This document shows positions 1-8,857 of a stretch of 32,836 nt of DNA, piece by piece. Location: contig JAAOYF010000044.1 of assembly GCA_018221205.1 (NCBI GenBank), positions 1 to 32,836 of the forward strand, written 5' to 3'. The notes under the pieces are model-generated. The model saw only the letters and a program-made list of their open reading frames with translations. It did not search any database and was not told the origin of the DNA. A program made the position numbers and the translations under genes. How positions within the stretch are numbered: position 1 is the stretch's first letter; every line of letters begins with the position of its first letter. This DNA comes from Candidatus Woesearchaeota archaeon. GTDB lineage: Archaea; Nanobdellota; Nanobdellia; Woesearchaeales; WJIZ01.

Positions 1-480
1 GCCATATTCATCTCTGTGATGGCATTTATGTTCTATCTCAGCCATAAAGTCACCATTCCAGGATTGGACTGGCTCATCAGGAATTTCGGAAGGGAGAATG
101 AGACTCCTGGAAGCGGCTTCTTGTACTACTTAATCGGAGCTGAAGTTGTGCTGTTCCTCTTCACTGAAGATATTGCTATTGCTGCTTTATTGATCCTGGC
201 TGTCGGTGACAGCATACCTAACTTTGTGAGCATGTACTTCAGACAGATCAAGCATCCTTTCTCTGACAGAAAGTATCTGGAAGGGATGGTTGCGGGCATA
301 TTCTTTGCATTTTTGGCTGCTTCTTTGGTTGTGAGCTGGCTTGAGGCGCTGGTTGCTTCTGTCATTGCACTTATTGTTGAGGGATTCGACATGAAATACG
401 GCTTCCAGAAGATCGATGATAATCTTATCATCCCTTTTGTTGCCGGCTTGGTGATATTTCTTCTACGGATGTTTCTCTAG
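1..480 (+). CDS. Dolichol kinase / phosphatidate cytidylyltransferase-like integral membrane protein (5' end outside window)
   Basis: Frame open to window edge (AIFISVMAFMF...); hydrophobic; GDSIPNFVS...HPFSDRKYLEGMVAG and VEGFD motifs resemble the polyprenol/dolichol kinase family. Confidence 0.65.
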   Translation, partial: AIFISVMAFMFYLSHKVTIPGLDWLIRNFGRENETPGSGFLYYLIGAEVVLFLFTEDIAIAALLILAVGDSIPNFVSMYFRQIKHPFSDRKYLEGMVAGIFFAFLAASLVVSWLEALVASVIALIVEGFDMKYGFQKIDDNLIIPFVAGLVIFLLRMFL

Positions 481-518
481 GATAGCTTTATAAATAATCT
501 CAGCTACCTAAACCGCTT

Positions 519-1424
519 ATGCTACCGGAAAAAATGAAGGGACGATTATTTGAGAAGGATTCTTTCTCAGATATATTAGGCCAGGAAAACGTGAAGAATG
601 AGCTTAAGTCTGCTCTGCTTGCTGGCAGGAATATCATTGTTGTGGGAGAGCCGGGAATAGGTAAAACGACGTTAGCGAAGAATGTCGCTGGACTGGGCAT
701 GAAGAACTTCATCCGGATTCAAGGAAGTCCAGATCTTACTGTCGAGGATATTTTAGGAGACATTGATCCGGTCAGGGCTTTGAAGCATGGTCCGCTCTCT
801 TTGGAAGCTTTCCAGAAAGGGAAGATCTTCAAGGCAGATAAAGGAGTATTGTTCTTTGATGAGCTGAACAGATGTCCGGAGAAGCTGCAGAATGCTTTAT
901 TACAAGTTCTTGAAGAGAAAAAAGCAACATTAGGCAGTTATGATGTTGATTTTGACATCGATTTCATCTTCATCGGGACCATGAACCCAGAGGACAGCTC
1001 TACAGAGAAACTGAGCGATGTTCTCCTCGATAGATTCGATGTCATCTATATGCATTATCCTGAAACTGATGCCATAGAGAGACAGATCCTGAAAGATAGG
1101 GGGAAACAACTCTGCACGGTGTCTGAGGGATTGCTGCAGCTGATGGTACGCTTTGTCCGTCAGTTGAGGGAAAGTGATGATCTGGAGAAAAAACCTTCTG
1201 TCAGGGCTTCTTTAGGATTATATGAACGGAGCCAGGCAAATGCTCTGCTTGATGGACGGAAGAACGTAAGCTTTGAGGATCTGAAGAAAGCGGTTGTTTC
1301 AGTCTTAAGCCATAGGATCCGATTAAAGCCATCTATCAAATATCTCGAAAGCCCTGTGCAGTATATTACAAAGCAATTTTCTTTGATTGATGTTTCTGAC
1401 TTAGAAAAGGGTGGTGAAGGGTAG
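519..1424 (+). CDS. MoxR/ChlI-type AAA+ ATPase
   Basis: Walker A GEPGIGKTT, Walker B VLFFDELNR, sensor GTMNPED; TTTATAAA box about 30 nt upstream of ATG. Confidence 0.9.
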   Translation: MLPEKMKGRLFEKDSFSDILGQENVKNELKSALLAGRNIIVVGEPGIGKTTLAKNVAGLGMKNFIRIQGSPDLTVEDILGDIDPVRALKHGPLSLEAFQKGKIFKADKGVLFFDELNRCPEKLQNALLQVLEEKKATLGSYDVDFDIDFIFIGTMNPEDSSTEKLSDVLLDRFDVIYMHYPETDAIERQILKDRGKQLCTVSEGLLQLMVRFVRQLRESDDLEKKPSVRASLGLYERSQANALLDGRKNVSFEDLKKAVVSVLSHRIRLKPSIKYLESPVQYITKQFSLIDVSDLEKGGEG

Positions 1425-2601
1425 CAGCTATGATGTTGAAGTCGAGGAGATCGAAGAGATCGATGAAGTCAATGGCAGCGTATCAAAGCAGGACATCGAG
1501 GATAAATTATTGAAGAGTGTCCTGCAGAATGACAAAAAATCTATTGAAGAAGGAAAACTCATCTCTGAATCGTTCAATCAGGGGATATCTGCATTCAATC
1601 CTGACATCATGTTTGAGAATCTGACCAAAAACTATTCTATGGCCAAGAAAATCTATGGCCAGACACTGATCAAGCTTATCTCCGGCTATAATTCTTCGTA
1701 TGTTGAGAGAAACATCAACATCCCTGAATTTCGAAGGGAGCTGAAGAAGAAGATCCAGGAGAAAGTTGAAGAGATGAGGGATGAAAAGTTATTGAAAAGA
1801 GACTTCTCTGTCTCTGACCAAGGCTTGAAGCTTGCTTCTTTGATATTATATACTGAAGAATTGGACAATCTGATCCCTAAAGGGGTTTTCGGGGAGAAGA
1901 TCCACAAGGAAAGGGCGCATTATGGTGAACGAGGAGAGTCACGAAGATATAAGAAAGGGGATCGATATAAAGATATCTCGATTCGGGAGAGTTTGAAACT
2001 GGCTTTGCGTCGGGGCAGACAGAAGATCGGAGTCGATGAGCTGAAGACCTCGCAAAGACAGAGCAAAGGCCAGCACCATATCATCTATGCACTGGATGCA
2101 TCTGGCAGCATGAAAGGGAAAAAGATCGAGGTATGCAAAAAAGCAGGCATTGCTCTTGCGTATAAAGCAATAACAGCGAAAGACAAAGTTGGTTTAATTG
2201 TGTTTGGATCTGATGTCAAAGAGGAAGTAAGGCCTACTCATGATTTCTCTTTGCTGTTGAGAGAGATAACCCGCATAAAAGCCTCTAAACAGACTGATTT
2301 CAAGGCAATGCTGCATAAGACCATGGACCTGTTCGAGAAAGGAGATTATTCTAAGCACCTTATTGTTTTGACTGATGCGATGCCTACTGTAGGAAAAGAT
2401 CCGCAGAAAGAGAGCATAAGAGAGATTTCTAGGATTAGGAATCTGGGAATAACTGTCTCACTTATCGGTATTAATCTGGATAAAGAAGCCCGTCAATTTG
2501 CAGAAAGATTGGTTGAGATCGGTGAAGGTAGGCTTTATCTTGTAAAAGAGTTAGAAGAATTGGATAAAATAGTTTTAGAAGATTATTATGCTATTGCGTG
2601 A
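1411..2601 (+). CDS. VWA-domain protein (ChlD/CoxE-like partner of MoxR ATPase)
   Basis: MIDAS DASGS ... T ... LTDA in C-terminal half; starts inside the end of the MoxR ORF (14 nt overlap). Confidence 0.85.
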   Translation: MVKGSSYDVEVEEIEEIDEVNGSVSKQDIEDKLLKSVLQNDKKSIEEGKLISESFNQGISAFNPDIMFENLTKNYSMAKKIYGQTLIKLISGYNSSYVERNINIPEFRRELKKKIQEKVEEMRDEKLLKRDFSVSDQGLKLASLILYTEELDNLIPKGVFGEKIHKERAHYGERGESRRYKKGDRYKDISIRESLKLALRRGRQKIGVDELKTSQRQSKGQHHIIYALDASGSMKGKKIEVCKKAGIALAYKAITAKDKVGLIVFGSDVKEEVRPTHDFSLLLREITRIKASKQTDFKAMLHKTMDLFEKGDYSKHLIVLTDAMPTVGKDPQKESIREISRIRNLGITVSLIGINLDKEARQFAERLVEIGEGRLYLVKELEELDKIVLEDYYAIA

Positions 2602-3622
2602 GGACAGGGTGCATTATTTTTTCTCGATCAACCAATTTATAGCGCTCTTCTAGGGCTTCTTCTGTGAGTGTTTCTAAATCTAATCCCAGCTCTTCTCCTG
2701 GATCAATGATATGTGCTTTGTCAACAACCGGTTTGCTTGAATCACCTGGTCTATAGATTCTAAGGACCATAACTACTTCTCTATCATCATACTGAGCTAC
2801 AAGATGCCTTTTCCTCGAAGACTTGTTCTGCAGAGTTGAATGCTCCTCTTCCATTTTAGGTGTTATTGGCTCAAAGGTGAGTTTTGCGAATTCCCCTATG
2901 CCTCCGAACATAATTTTAATTGCTCCAACCCAATCTAATCCATAACGGGTCTGATGATAAAAAACTGCACAATCCTGTGCTAATGTTATGCCCTCTGACA
3001 CAAGTGGATCTATGGTAAGCTGTTTGTTTTTAATAAGAACGCCATACTGTCCCCGTTCAGCTAGACAGACACCCAGGCCTGCTGCCAATTGGATTTTTGC
3101 ACCAACTTCCTCCAATAGAAAAACCCTTGGTTTTGAGCCATTATCTGCTGTTTGTTTGATCTCTGGGTCGGTCACGTATCTCATCACCACATCTGCTTCT
3201 GTTGATTTTGCAGTCATACGTCCGCTCGCTTCAGACAGACCGATTATATCTTCTGCCTTTCCTAAGAAATGATAAGTGTCTAAAAGTACGCCATCTATAT
3301 AGCGGTCTGGAAAGAATACCAATGCATTATCCCTTTCAAGAGAGCGTAATACTGCACTCGAGAAAGACCGTACTAGATTTCTTCCATACTTGCTTGCCCT
3401 TGGTTCTAGTTTTTCTTGCAGATCTAGAGGTAATAGTGCTCCAGGTATAAATGATCCTCCATGCTGATCTAACTTGCCTACGACCATCTCTCTTGGCTGA
3501 GGCATCATCCCTTGCCCTCTTTTTTCAATAACTGCCCAAAGTGTATCATACTTTGCACGGGCAAGAGTGCGCATCAAGACGTTATCGAGAAAATAAGCTT
3601 TTGTATATTGTCTTGCTACCAT
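2591..3622 (-). CDS. Hypothetical protein (about 343 aa)
   Basis: Long ORF; ATG at 3622 preferred over upstream TTG at 3625; TATA-like TATAAATACT about 25-30 nt upstream; no recognised family. Confidence 0.7.
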   Translation of the reverse strand: MVARQYTKAYFLDNVLMRTLARAKYDTLWAVIEKRGQGMMPQPREMVVGKLDQHGGSFIPGALLPLDLQEKLEPRASKYGRNLVRSFSSAVLRSLERDNALVFFPDRYIDGVLLDTYHFLGKAEDIIGLSEASGRMTAKSTEADVVMRYVTDPEIKQTADNGSKPRVFLLEEVGAKIQLAAGLGVCLAERGQYGVLIKNKQLTIDPLVSEGITLAQDCAVFYHQTRYGLDWVGAIKIMFGGIGEFAKLTFEPITPKMEEEHSTLQNKSSRKRHLVAQYDDREVVMVLRIYRPGDSSKPVVDKAHIIDPGEELGLDLETLTEEALEERYKLVDREKIMHPVLTQ

Positions 3623-3672
3623 CAAGAATTATATTTGAAGGGTAGTATTTATACTTTACTCTCGAGTGGTTA

Positions 3673-4113
3673 TTAATTCAGCCTATATGCATCGAAAAGT
3701 GCCTTTGCTTTCTGGTCTTCTCCTGCTCCAGAAAGATATGCTTCTAACTTGCCATAGACACTCCGATTAGTGGTTGCTTCCAGCTCAGTCGGTTCAATGA
3801 CTGGTCTGGACTTCGGTAAGATAATGCCGTCATGTGCATTCTCTAAGAATATCAGCTTCCTGAATCTTTCTTTTCTTCTTCCATCTTTGCCGAGAACATA
3901 AAGAGAATATCGCACATACGCTGTACCTGGCTCTGGACCCTCAGTAGCGATCACCTGTGCAGTCATAGTAGTCTGTCCGTCTAATTTATCCATGACGACA
4001 AGGCCTTTAGCTAGTGAAATGAGATATCCTATATCCTCAAAATCATCCAAGAATCTTTTACGGATCATATATAGACGAAAAAAGAAGTGATTAATAAAGC
4101 TTTCTATATTCAC
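3673..4113 (-). CDS. Hypothetical protein (146 aa)
   Basis: ORF in same-strand cluster, 18 nt downstream of the repeat-protein gene. Confidence 0.65.
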   Translation of the reverse strand: MNIESFINHFFFRLYMIRKRFLDDFEDIGYLISLAKGLVVMDKLDGQTTMTAQVIATEGPEPGTAYVRYSLYVLGKDGRRKERFRKLIFLENAHDGIILPKSRPVIEPTELEATTNRSVYGKLEAYLSGAGEDQKAKALFDAYRLN

Positions 4114-4131
4114 TCTTATTTGGTAGTTACA

Positions 4132-5088
4132 TTACTTTACCAGTGCATATGGCCTTCCGATAATCTCATGAGCATAGAGAATGATTGCGTACTTAACGAC
4201 CGTATGAAAATAATCTTCTGATATGGGCTTGTCGGGCTGGATTCTGCTCTTGAGAACTGTCCTGTCCATATGACTGCGCAGATGGGGTATATACCAATAA
4301 TGTGTTTTGGGAAGAGTTACTTCCTCCTTTGCTGCTCTGATTTGTCGAGTCAATTCATCTTGGTATTTAAGGGCAAAATCAGCTGCTGCTGCTTCTTTCA
4401 TGAAATAGAACAATCTTTTCCTGGGTACCTTTCCTCCTGCCCACAGTGCCTGGGCACGGTAAGACATGCTGAGATCATTTTTTTGGCCATAGAGAAAGAG
4501 AACCACATCTTCTGGATGCTTAAACTGCTGCCTTACATGCAGACTGGGTGTGCGGGCAAAATAGTCGGCTGCGGCTGCTGCCCTCTGAAAACTGTTCTGC
4601 TTTTTTAGCGGTACTTTTCCTGCAGTCCATAAAGCCCTTGCCAGATAGGAATAGCTAAGGGAATCTGGCTTCTTCTCCCGTAGAAATTCTATCATCTCGA
4701 AAGTGTCATCAAAAATCTCGTCAGTGTGCAGCCATGAATTTTGTTCGTAATAGTCTGCTGCGCCTGCTGATCTGATAAATTCTTCCAACTGGTCGTGAGG
4801 GATACTTCCTGCAATCCATAAAGCGCGTGTAAGTATGCCGAGATTCATGGAATCTTCGCGGTGCTCTCTGAGATACCCTATCATTGAAATGGGGTCTTCA
4901 AATGCATCATCTGGATTCAGCCAGGAATGCTTTTCGAGTGCATCTGCAGCAGAGGCCAGATTGACGATATCGACATTAGGATCATCCCGGAGATCCCTTA
5001 TCATTTGGCGATAGGTTGTTCCTTGCTTTCTTCTAGTCTGCAAACTTTCTACTAGCGCATCCAATCCCTTTACATGCTCTGAAACCAT
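4132..5088 (-). CDS. Helical repeat protein of unknown function
   Basis: Three consecutive units of about 63 aa beginning AAD(A/Y) with core (A/T)RALWxAGxxP. Confidence 0.75.
   Translation of the reverse strand: MVSEHVKGLDALVESLQTRRKQGTTYRQMIRDLRDDPNVDIVNLASAADALEKHSWLNPDDAFEDPISMIGYLREHREDSMNLGILTRALWIAGSIPHDQLEEFIRSAGAADYYEQNSWLHTDEIFDDTFEMIEFLREKKPDSLSYSYLARALWTAGKVPLKKQNSFQRAAAAADYFARTPSLHVRQQFKHPEDVVLFLYGQKNDLSMSYRAQALWAGGKVPRKRLFYFMKEAAAADFALKYQDELTRQIRAAKEEVTLPKTHYWYIPHLRSHMDRTVLKSRIQPDKPISEDYFHTVVKYAIILYAHEIIGRPYALVK
4387..4950 (-). repeat. Three tandem protein-level repeats of 62-63 aa
   Basis: AADALEKHSWLN...TRALWIAGSIP / AADYYEQNSWLH...ARALWTAGKVP / AADYFARTPSLH...AQALWAGGKVP, followed by a partial AADFALKYQ. 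Confidence 0.8.
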
Positions 5089-5169
5089 GGGAATAGGATT
5101 TCTGCACCATTAATAAATGTTGATGCTGATAAGGCAATCTTTTTAAATGAAAGTTGGATTTATTCAGGA

Positions 5170-5778
5170 ATGCAATGTTTAGCTTTTGTGGATACACATG
5201 GGAATAAGAACTATCTGGAGGTCCTGAGGAATAAGATAAAGCTAGATAATCCTGATTTTGTGATCTGTGCAGGTGATTTTACGCAGTTTGAGACGAATAT
5301 GAAGAAGTATCTTGAGGATTTCTCTAAATTGCATGAAAAGGTATTCCTTATCCATGGCAACCATGAATCAGCGAGTTCTATTAAGAAAATGATAAAAGAC
5401 CTTCCCAGCATAGAATTCATCCACAACAAGGTCGTTGAGTATAAGGATGCTGTCCTGATCGGATGGGGGGGAGGCGGCTTTTCTCAAGTTGAGGAAGAAT
5501 TCGAGAAATGGATCAAAAGCAAGAAAGAAAAGATCAAAAGCTATAAGGAGAAAGGCAAGAAGATAATCCTTGTTGTGCATGCGCCTTTCTATAACACTAA
5601 GCTAGATGCGATCAACGGCGATCATGAAGGAAATATTTCTTATTCTAATTTTGTGAAGGAAAAGTTGGTCGATTACGGCTTCTGCGGGCATTTCCATGAG
5701 AATGCAGGCAAAAAAGATACTATCGGAGAATGTAAAGTGTTCAATCCAGGGCCTAAGGGGAAGGTAATCGATCTCTAA
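5170..5778 (+). CDS. Calcineurin-like metallophosphoesterase
   Basis: DTHGN, GDF, GNHES, HAPFYNT and GHFHE motifs in family order. Confidence 0.85.
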   Translation: MQCLAFVDTHGNKNYLEVLRNKIKLDNPDFVICAGDFTQFETNMKKYLEDFSKLHEKVFLIHGNHESASSIKKMIKDLPSIEFIHNKVVEYKDAVLIGWGGGGFSQVEEEFEKWIKSKKEKIKSYKEKGKKIILVVHAPFYNTKLDAINGDHEGNISYSNFVKEKLVDYGFCGHFHENAGKKDTIGECKVFNPGPKGKVIDL

Positions 5779-6052
5779 CTAATAAATCGAGTCTTCTCAA
5801 TTCAATTCGCATTCTTTCTGCTTCATTGATAACTTCTGCTTTTGAAAGTTTATCTTTGTTTGACCTATCTACTAAGCTTGAAAGTGCCTCGAGTACTCCC
5901 CGGTCAGAGGGAGTAGTGAATTCAGCTACTTTTTCGTATCCAACAGAGTCTCCCATTGCTACCATCTTTGCCATATCTTCCGGATCAGGATGACAATGTA
6001 AGATTGCTTCCGACCTCACTTCATTATATGATATAGTGTACGTTGTTGTCAT
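5753..6052 (-). CDS. Small hypothetical protein (99 aa)
   Basis: ORF with TATA-like CTTTAAAAG upstream on the minus strand; 26 bp convergent overlap with metallophosphoesterase. Confidence 0.5.
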   Translation of the reverse strand: MTTTYTISYNEVRSEAILHCHPDPEDMAKMVAMGDSVGYEKVAEFTTPSDRGVLEALSSLVDRSNKDKLSKAEVINEAERMRIELRRLDLLVRDRLPSP

Positions 6053-6124
6053 GACTATCGGAATTATTGCCCTCTTTTAAAGCCTTTCCTGTAGATTTAT
6101 AAATCCTTTAGGATTTATACACTT

Positions 6125-7114
6125 ATGATCTGCTTAGGCATCGAAAGCACTGCCCATACGTTCGGAGTGGGTATTGTTACGGACAAGAAGAAAGTTCTTG
6201 CTAATGTGCGAGACAGCTATACGACCAAGACAGGAGGCATCATCCCTTCTAAAGCAGCTGATCATCATGTCGAGGTCTTTGATAAGGTTGTTAGGCAAGC
6301 ATTGGAAGATGCTAAGGTTGGTTGGGATGATATTGATTTCATCGCTTTTTCACAAGGCCCTGGATTAGGGCATACGCTCCGGTTCGGAGGGATAGTCTCT
6401 CGAACTCTTGCTCTATTGAAAAAGAAACCATTAGTAGGAGTGAACCATTGCATTGCCCACCTAGAGATAGGGAGGATGCTGACAAAGGCTAAAGATCCTG
6501 TTCTCTTATATGCTTCTGGTGCCAATACCCAGATCATCGCCTATGATGGGGGCAAATATCGGATTTTTGGCGAGACTCTAGATGGGGGCATCGGCAATTT
6601 CCTGGATACGTTTGCCCGTGAATTAGGATTGGGATTTCCTGGCGGTCCGAAAGTGATGGCATTGGCTAAGAAAGGCAAGAATTACATTGAACTGCCTTAT
6701 GTGATCAAAGGGATGGACACGAGTTTTGGCGGAATCTTGACTAATGTGAAGCAAAAACTAAAATCTGGCAAGTATAAGAAAGAAGATCTAGCATTTTCTT
6801 TGCAGGAAACGGTCTTTGCGATGCTTGTTGAAGCTTCAGAAAGGGCGATGGCCCATTGCGAGAAGGATGAATTGTTATTAGGAGGAGGAGTTGCCTGCAA
6901 TACTCGGCTGCAGGAGATGTGCGCTATCATGTGCAAGGAAAGGAACGCGAAAAGTTATGTTTTGGCTAATGAATTTAACGTGGATAATGCAGCGATGATT
7001 GCGTGGCTTGGTATTGAAATGTATAAAGCTGGTATAAGAACTCTATTAGAGAAAGCTATTATCAGGCCTTATGAAAGGACTGATGATGTTTTGGTTAAAT
7101 GGAGAAATAACTAG
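6125..7114 (+). CDS. kae1: Kae1, tRNA N6-threonylcarbamoyladenosine synthase catalytic subunit (KEOPS), without fused Bud32 kinase
   Basis: GIESTAHTFGVGI, HCIAHLEIGR, ASGANTQIIAY, GGGVACNTRL motifs; ends after Kae1 domain at 329 aa. Confidence 0.95.
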   Translation: MICLGIESTAHTFGVGIVTDKKKVLANVRDSYTTKTGGIIPSKAADHHVEVFDKVVRQALEDAKVGWDDIDFIAFSQGPGLGHTLRFGGIVSRTLALLKKKPLVGVNHCIAHLEIGRMLTKAKDPVLLYASGANTQIIAYDGGKYRIFGETLDGGIGNFLDTFARELGLGFPGGPKVMALAKKGKNYIELPYVIKGMDTSFGGILTNVKQKLKSGKYKKEDLAFSLQETVFAMLVEASERAMAHCEKDELLLGGGVACNTRLQEMCAIMCKERNAKSYVLANEFNVDNAAMIAWLGIEMYKAGIRTLLEKAIIRPYERTDDVLVKWRNN

Positions 7115-7117
7115 GAA

Positions 7118-8152
7118 TTAATCTGGGTGCATTGTTCTATGTGCCACTGTCTCCAATATGTCGTTGCTTTGCAATAAAAAGCCAACCAGTCTTTCGAAGC
7201 CAACACCATATCCTCCTCTCAATAGTGGAGCAGTTTGTGTAAAGACATTGAAGTAATCTGCAAATTGTTCTACAGGATCCTGACCTTTGGAACTCAGATA
7301 AGTACCAATCTTTGATCCTCTAAGTTGGTCTTTTATTACTTCTCCGTCTTCCTCTCTTACTGCGCCCCCTGTTGATTCTCCTAGTCTTGGCATGAGTAAG
7401 TCAACACTATACACTCTTTGTCCGTCTGGCATCCTCTTCATGTTGAAGAACTTCATGGATGTAGGATAATGCGTCACAAATACAGGAATGTTATCAAACA
7501 CCTTCAATATCTCTCGTTCTTCTTTAACATCTAAGTCATGACCGAACTCATAATCTCCTCCTCTTTGATTAAGTAAAGCTAGGGCATCATCATAAGTCAT
7601 CCTGTGAAAGTCATTTTCAAGAACAGTTTTGAGATAGGCTAGATCTCCTCCTAATACTTCGACATCTTGTGCACATTCAGATACAACTCTTCCGATTACC
7701 TGTTTAATAACCTGCTCTTGTTCTTCAATTATTCTATCAAGTGCTTGACCAGGTGTCAATCCAACATATGGTCTTTCAGGTTCAACCAATGTAAATTCTG
7801 ATAATCTTCTTCCTTCTGCGTCAGGATCATCAAAGTTTTCTTCCCTGAAACTGTTGTTGACTGTAAAGAATCCCCTATTCAATCCTATCACTAATTTCTC
7901 TAACTGGATCTGAGCACTTTGAGATAAGTGTGCTTCTCTTCCATAATACGGCAGGGTGAACGAGGCATGTGGATTTTCACAACTGCCTGCAATGTTCACT
8001 AATGTAGAGGTGGTTACTTCACTATATCCTCTTGATTTTAGCGCTTCTCGTAATCCATCGAGGGCATGTTCCCGCACATTGACCAATGCATTGAACTTCG
8101 CAACGCTAAAATCTCCAAGTCCAGTTGTTATTTTTTGCGTCATTTTCGTCAC
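7118..8152 (-). CDS. Archaeal asparagine synthetase-like protein (AsnRS/AspRS class II core paralogue lacking anticodon-binding domain)
   Basis: Class II motifs (FTVNNSFREENFDD..., GVGFERLVGFLL); starts directly with catalytic core, no N-terminal OB domain. Confidence 0.8.
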   Translation of the reverse strand: MTKMTQKITTGLGDFSVAKFNALVNVREHALDGLREALKSRGYSEVTTSTLVNIAGSCENPHASFTLPYYGREAHLSQSAQIQLEKLVIGLNRGFFTVNNSFREENFDDPDAEGRRLSEFTLVEPERPYVGLTPGQALDRIIEEQEQVIKQVIGRVVSECAQDVEVLGGDLAYLKTVLENDFHRMTYDDALALLNQRGGDYEFGHDLDVKEEREILKVFDNIPVFVTHYPTSMKFFNMKRMPDGQRVYSVDLLMPRLGESTGGAVREEDGEVIKDQLRGSKIGTYLSSKGQDPVEQFADYFNVFTQTAPLLRGGYGVGFERLVGFLLQSNDILETVAHRTMHPD

Positions 8153-8216
8153 TACTAGGAGAATAAAGCCTATTTTATATATTTATTTATTGATTTTTAC
8201 CTAAATTATGGAAATA

Positions 8217-8224
8217 TTTATATA
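8217..8224 (+). promoter_or_regulatory. TATA-box-like element of AsnC-family gene
   Basis: TTTATATA 30 nt upstream of ATG 8247. Confidence 0.5.
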
Positions 8225-8246
8225 TAATTACGTATTTTATGGTATT

Positions 8247-8735
8247 ATGAAGCTAACGACGAGTGGAAAGGCTAAGTTAGACTCTAAAGATAAAAAAATT
8301 ATAGAACAATTGCAGAAGAATTGTCGTCAATCGGTGTCACGGATAGCTAAAGCAACAAAACTTCCAAGAGATGTAGTCGTCTATAGGATCAAGAAGTTGG
8401 AACAAAGCAAAGTGATCAGCGGTCATCATTCATATATCAATCCAGCAAAAATAGGATATCCCCTCTATTCATTCGTCCTCTTTCAATGTTATAATCTCAA
8501 GCCAGAAGTGGAGGGTAGATTCATCTCATATTTGGTGGCGCATAAGAATCTAGCTTATGTTGCAAAAAATTCAGGAGAGTTTGACTTCACTATTGGAGTT
8601 TGTGCAAAAGATTATCTTGAATTTGATGAGATATTAAGGCAGATAAGACAAAGATTTGTGGATGTTATCAAAGACATAAAGATCACTCCGGTGATTGAAG
8701 AATATAAAATATATCAGATGTCAGAACTGATTTGA
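8247..8735 (+). CDS. Lrp/AsnC family transcriptional regulator
   Basis: LDSKDKKIIEQLQKNCRQSVSRIAKATKLPRDVVVYRIKKLEQSKVI HTH plus RAM-like C-terminal domain; internal ATG at 8247 preferred to 8208 because a TTTATATA box lies at 8217-8224. Confidence 0.85.
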   Translation: MKLTTSGKAKLDSKDKKIIEQLQKNCRQSVSRIAKATKLPRDVVVYRIKKLEQSKVISGHHSYINPAKIGYPLYSFVLFQCYNLKPEVEGRFISYLVAHKNLAYVAKNSGEFDFTIGVCAKDYLEFDEILRQIRQRFVDVIKDIKITPVIEEYKIYQMSELI

Positions 8736-8771
8736 TTTCTTTTCCCCTACTTAATATACCAAAATGAGGTC

Positions 8772-8788
8772 ATTGACGGCCAGTCCAT
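8772..8788. repeat. Copy 1 of ACGGCCAGTC repeat (ATTGACGGCCAGTCCAT)
   Basis: 14 nt identical to copy 3; 13 nt identical to copy 2. Confidence 0.75.
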
Positions 8789-8795
8789 AGTATCG

Positions 8796-8825
8796 GTATC
8801 GGCTGAATTTACTATTAGCCGATAC
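8796..8825 (+). promoter_or_regulatory. Inverted repeat, candidate operator of the Fic gene
   Basis: GTATCGGCT - 12 nt - AGCCGATAC (perfect 9-bp arms), immediately upstream of TTTATATA (8827-8834), ATG at 8858. Confidence 0.65.
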
Positions 8826-8857
8826 ATTTATATATTCATTGATATTTCTAATTTAAT

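Noticed and set aside
6174-6368. Alternative-frame ORF within kae1
   Set aside because: Overlaps the strongly supported Kae1 frame; no independent evidence.
8775-8784. GACGGCCAGT matches part of the M13 forward primer, raising vector contamination
   Set aside because: Flanking bases differ from the primer (no GTAAAAC), three copies occur in native intergenic positions, and neighbouring sequence is normal coding DNA.
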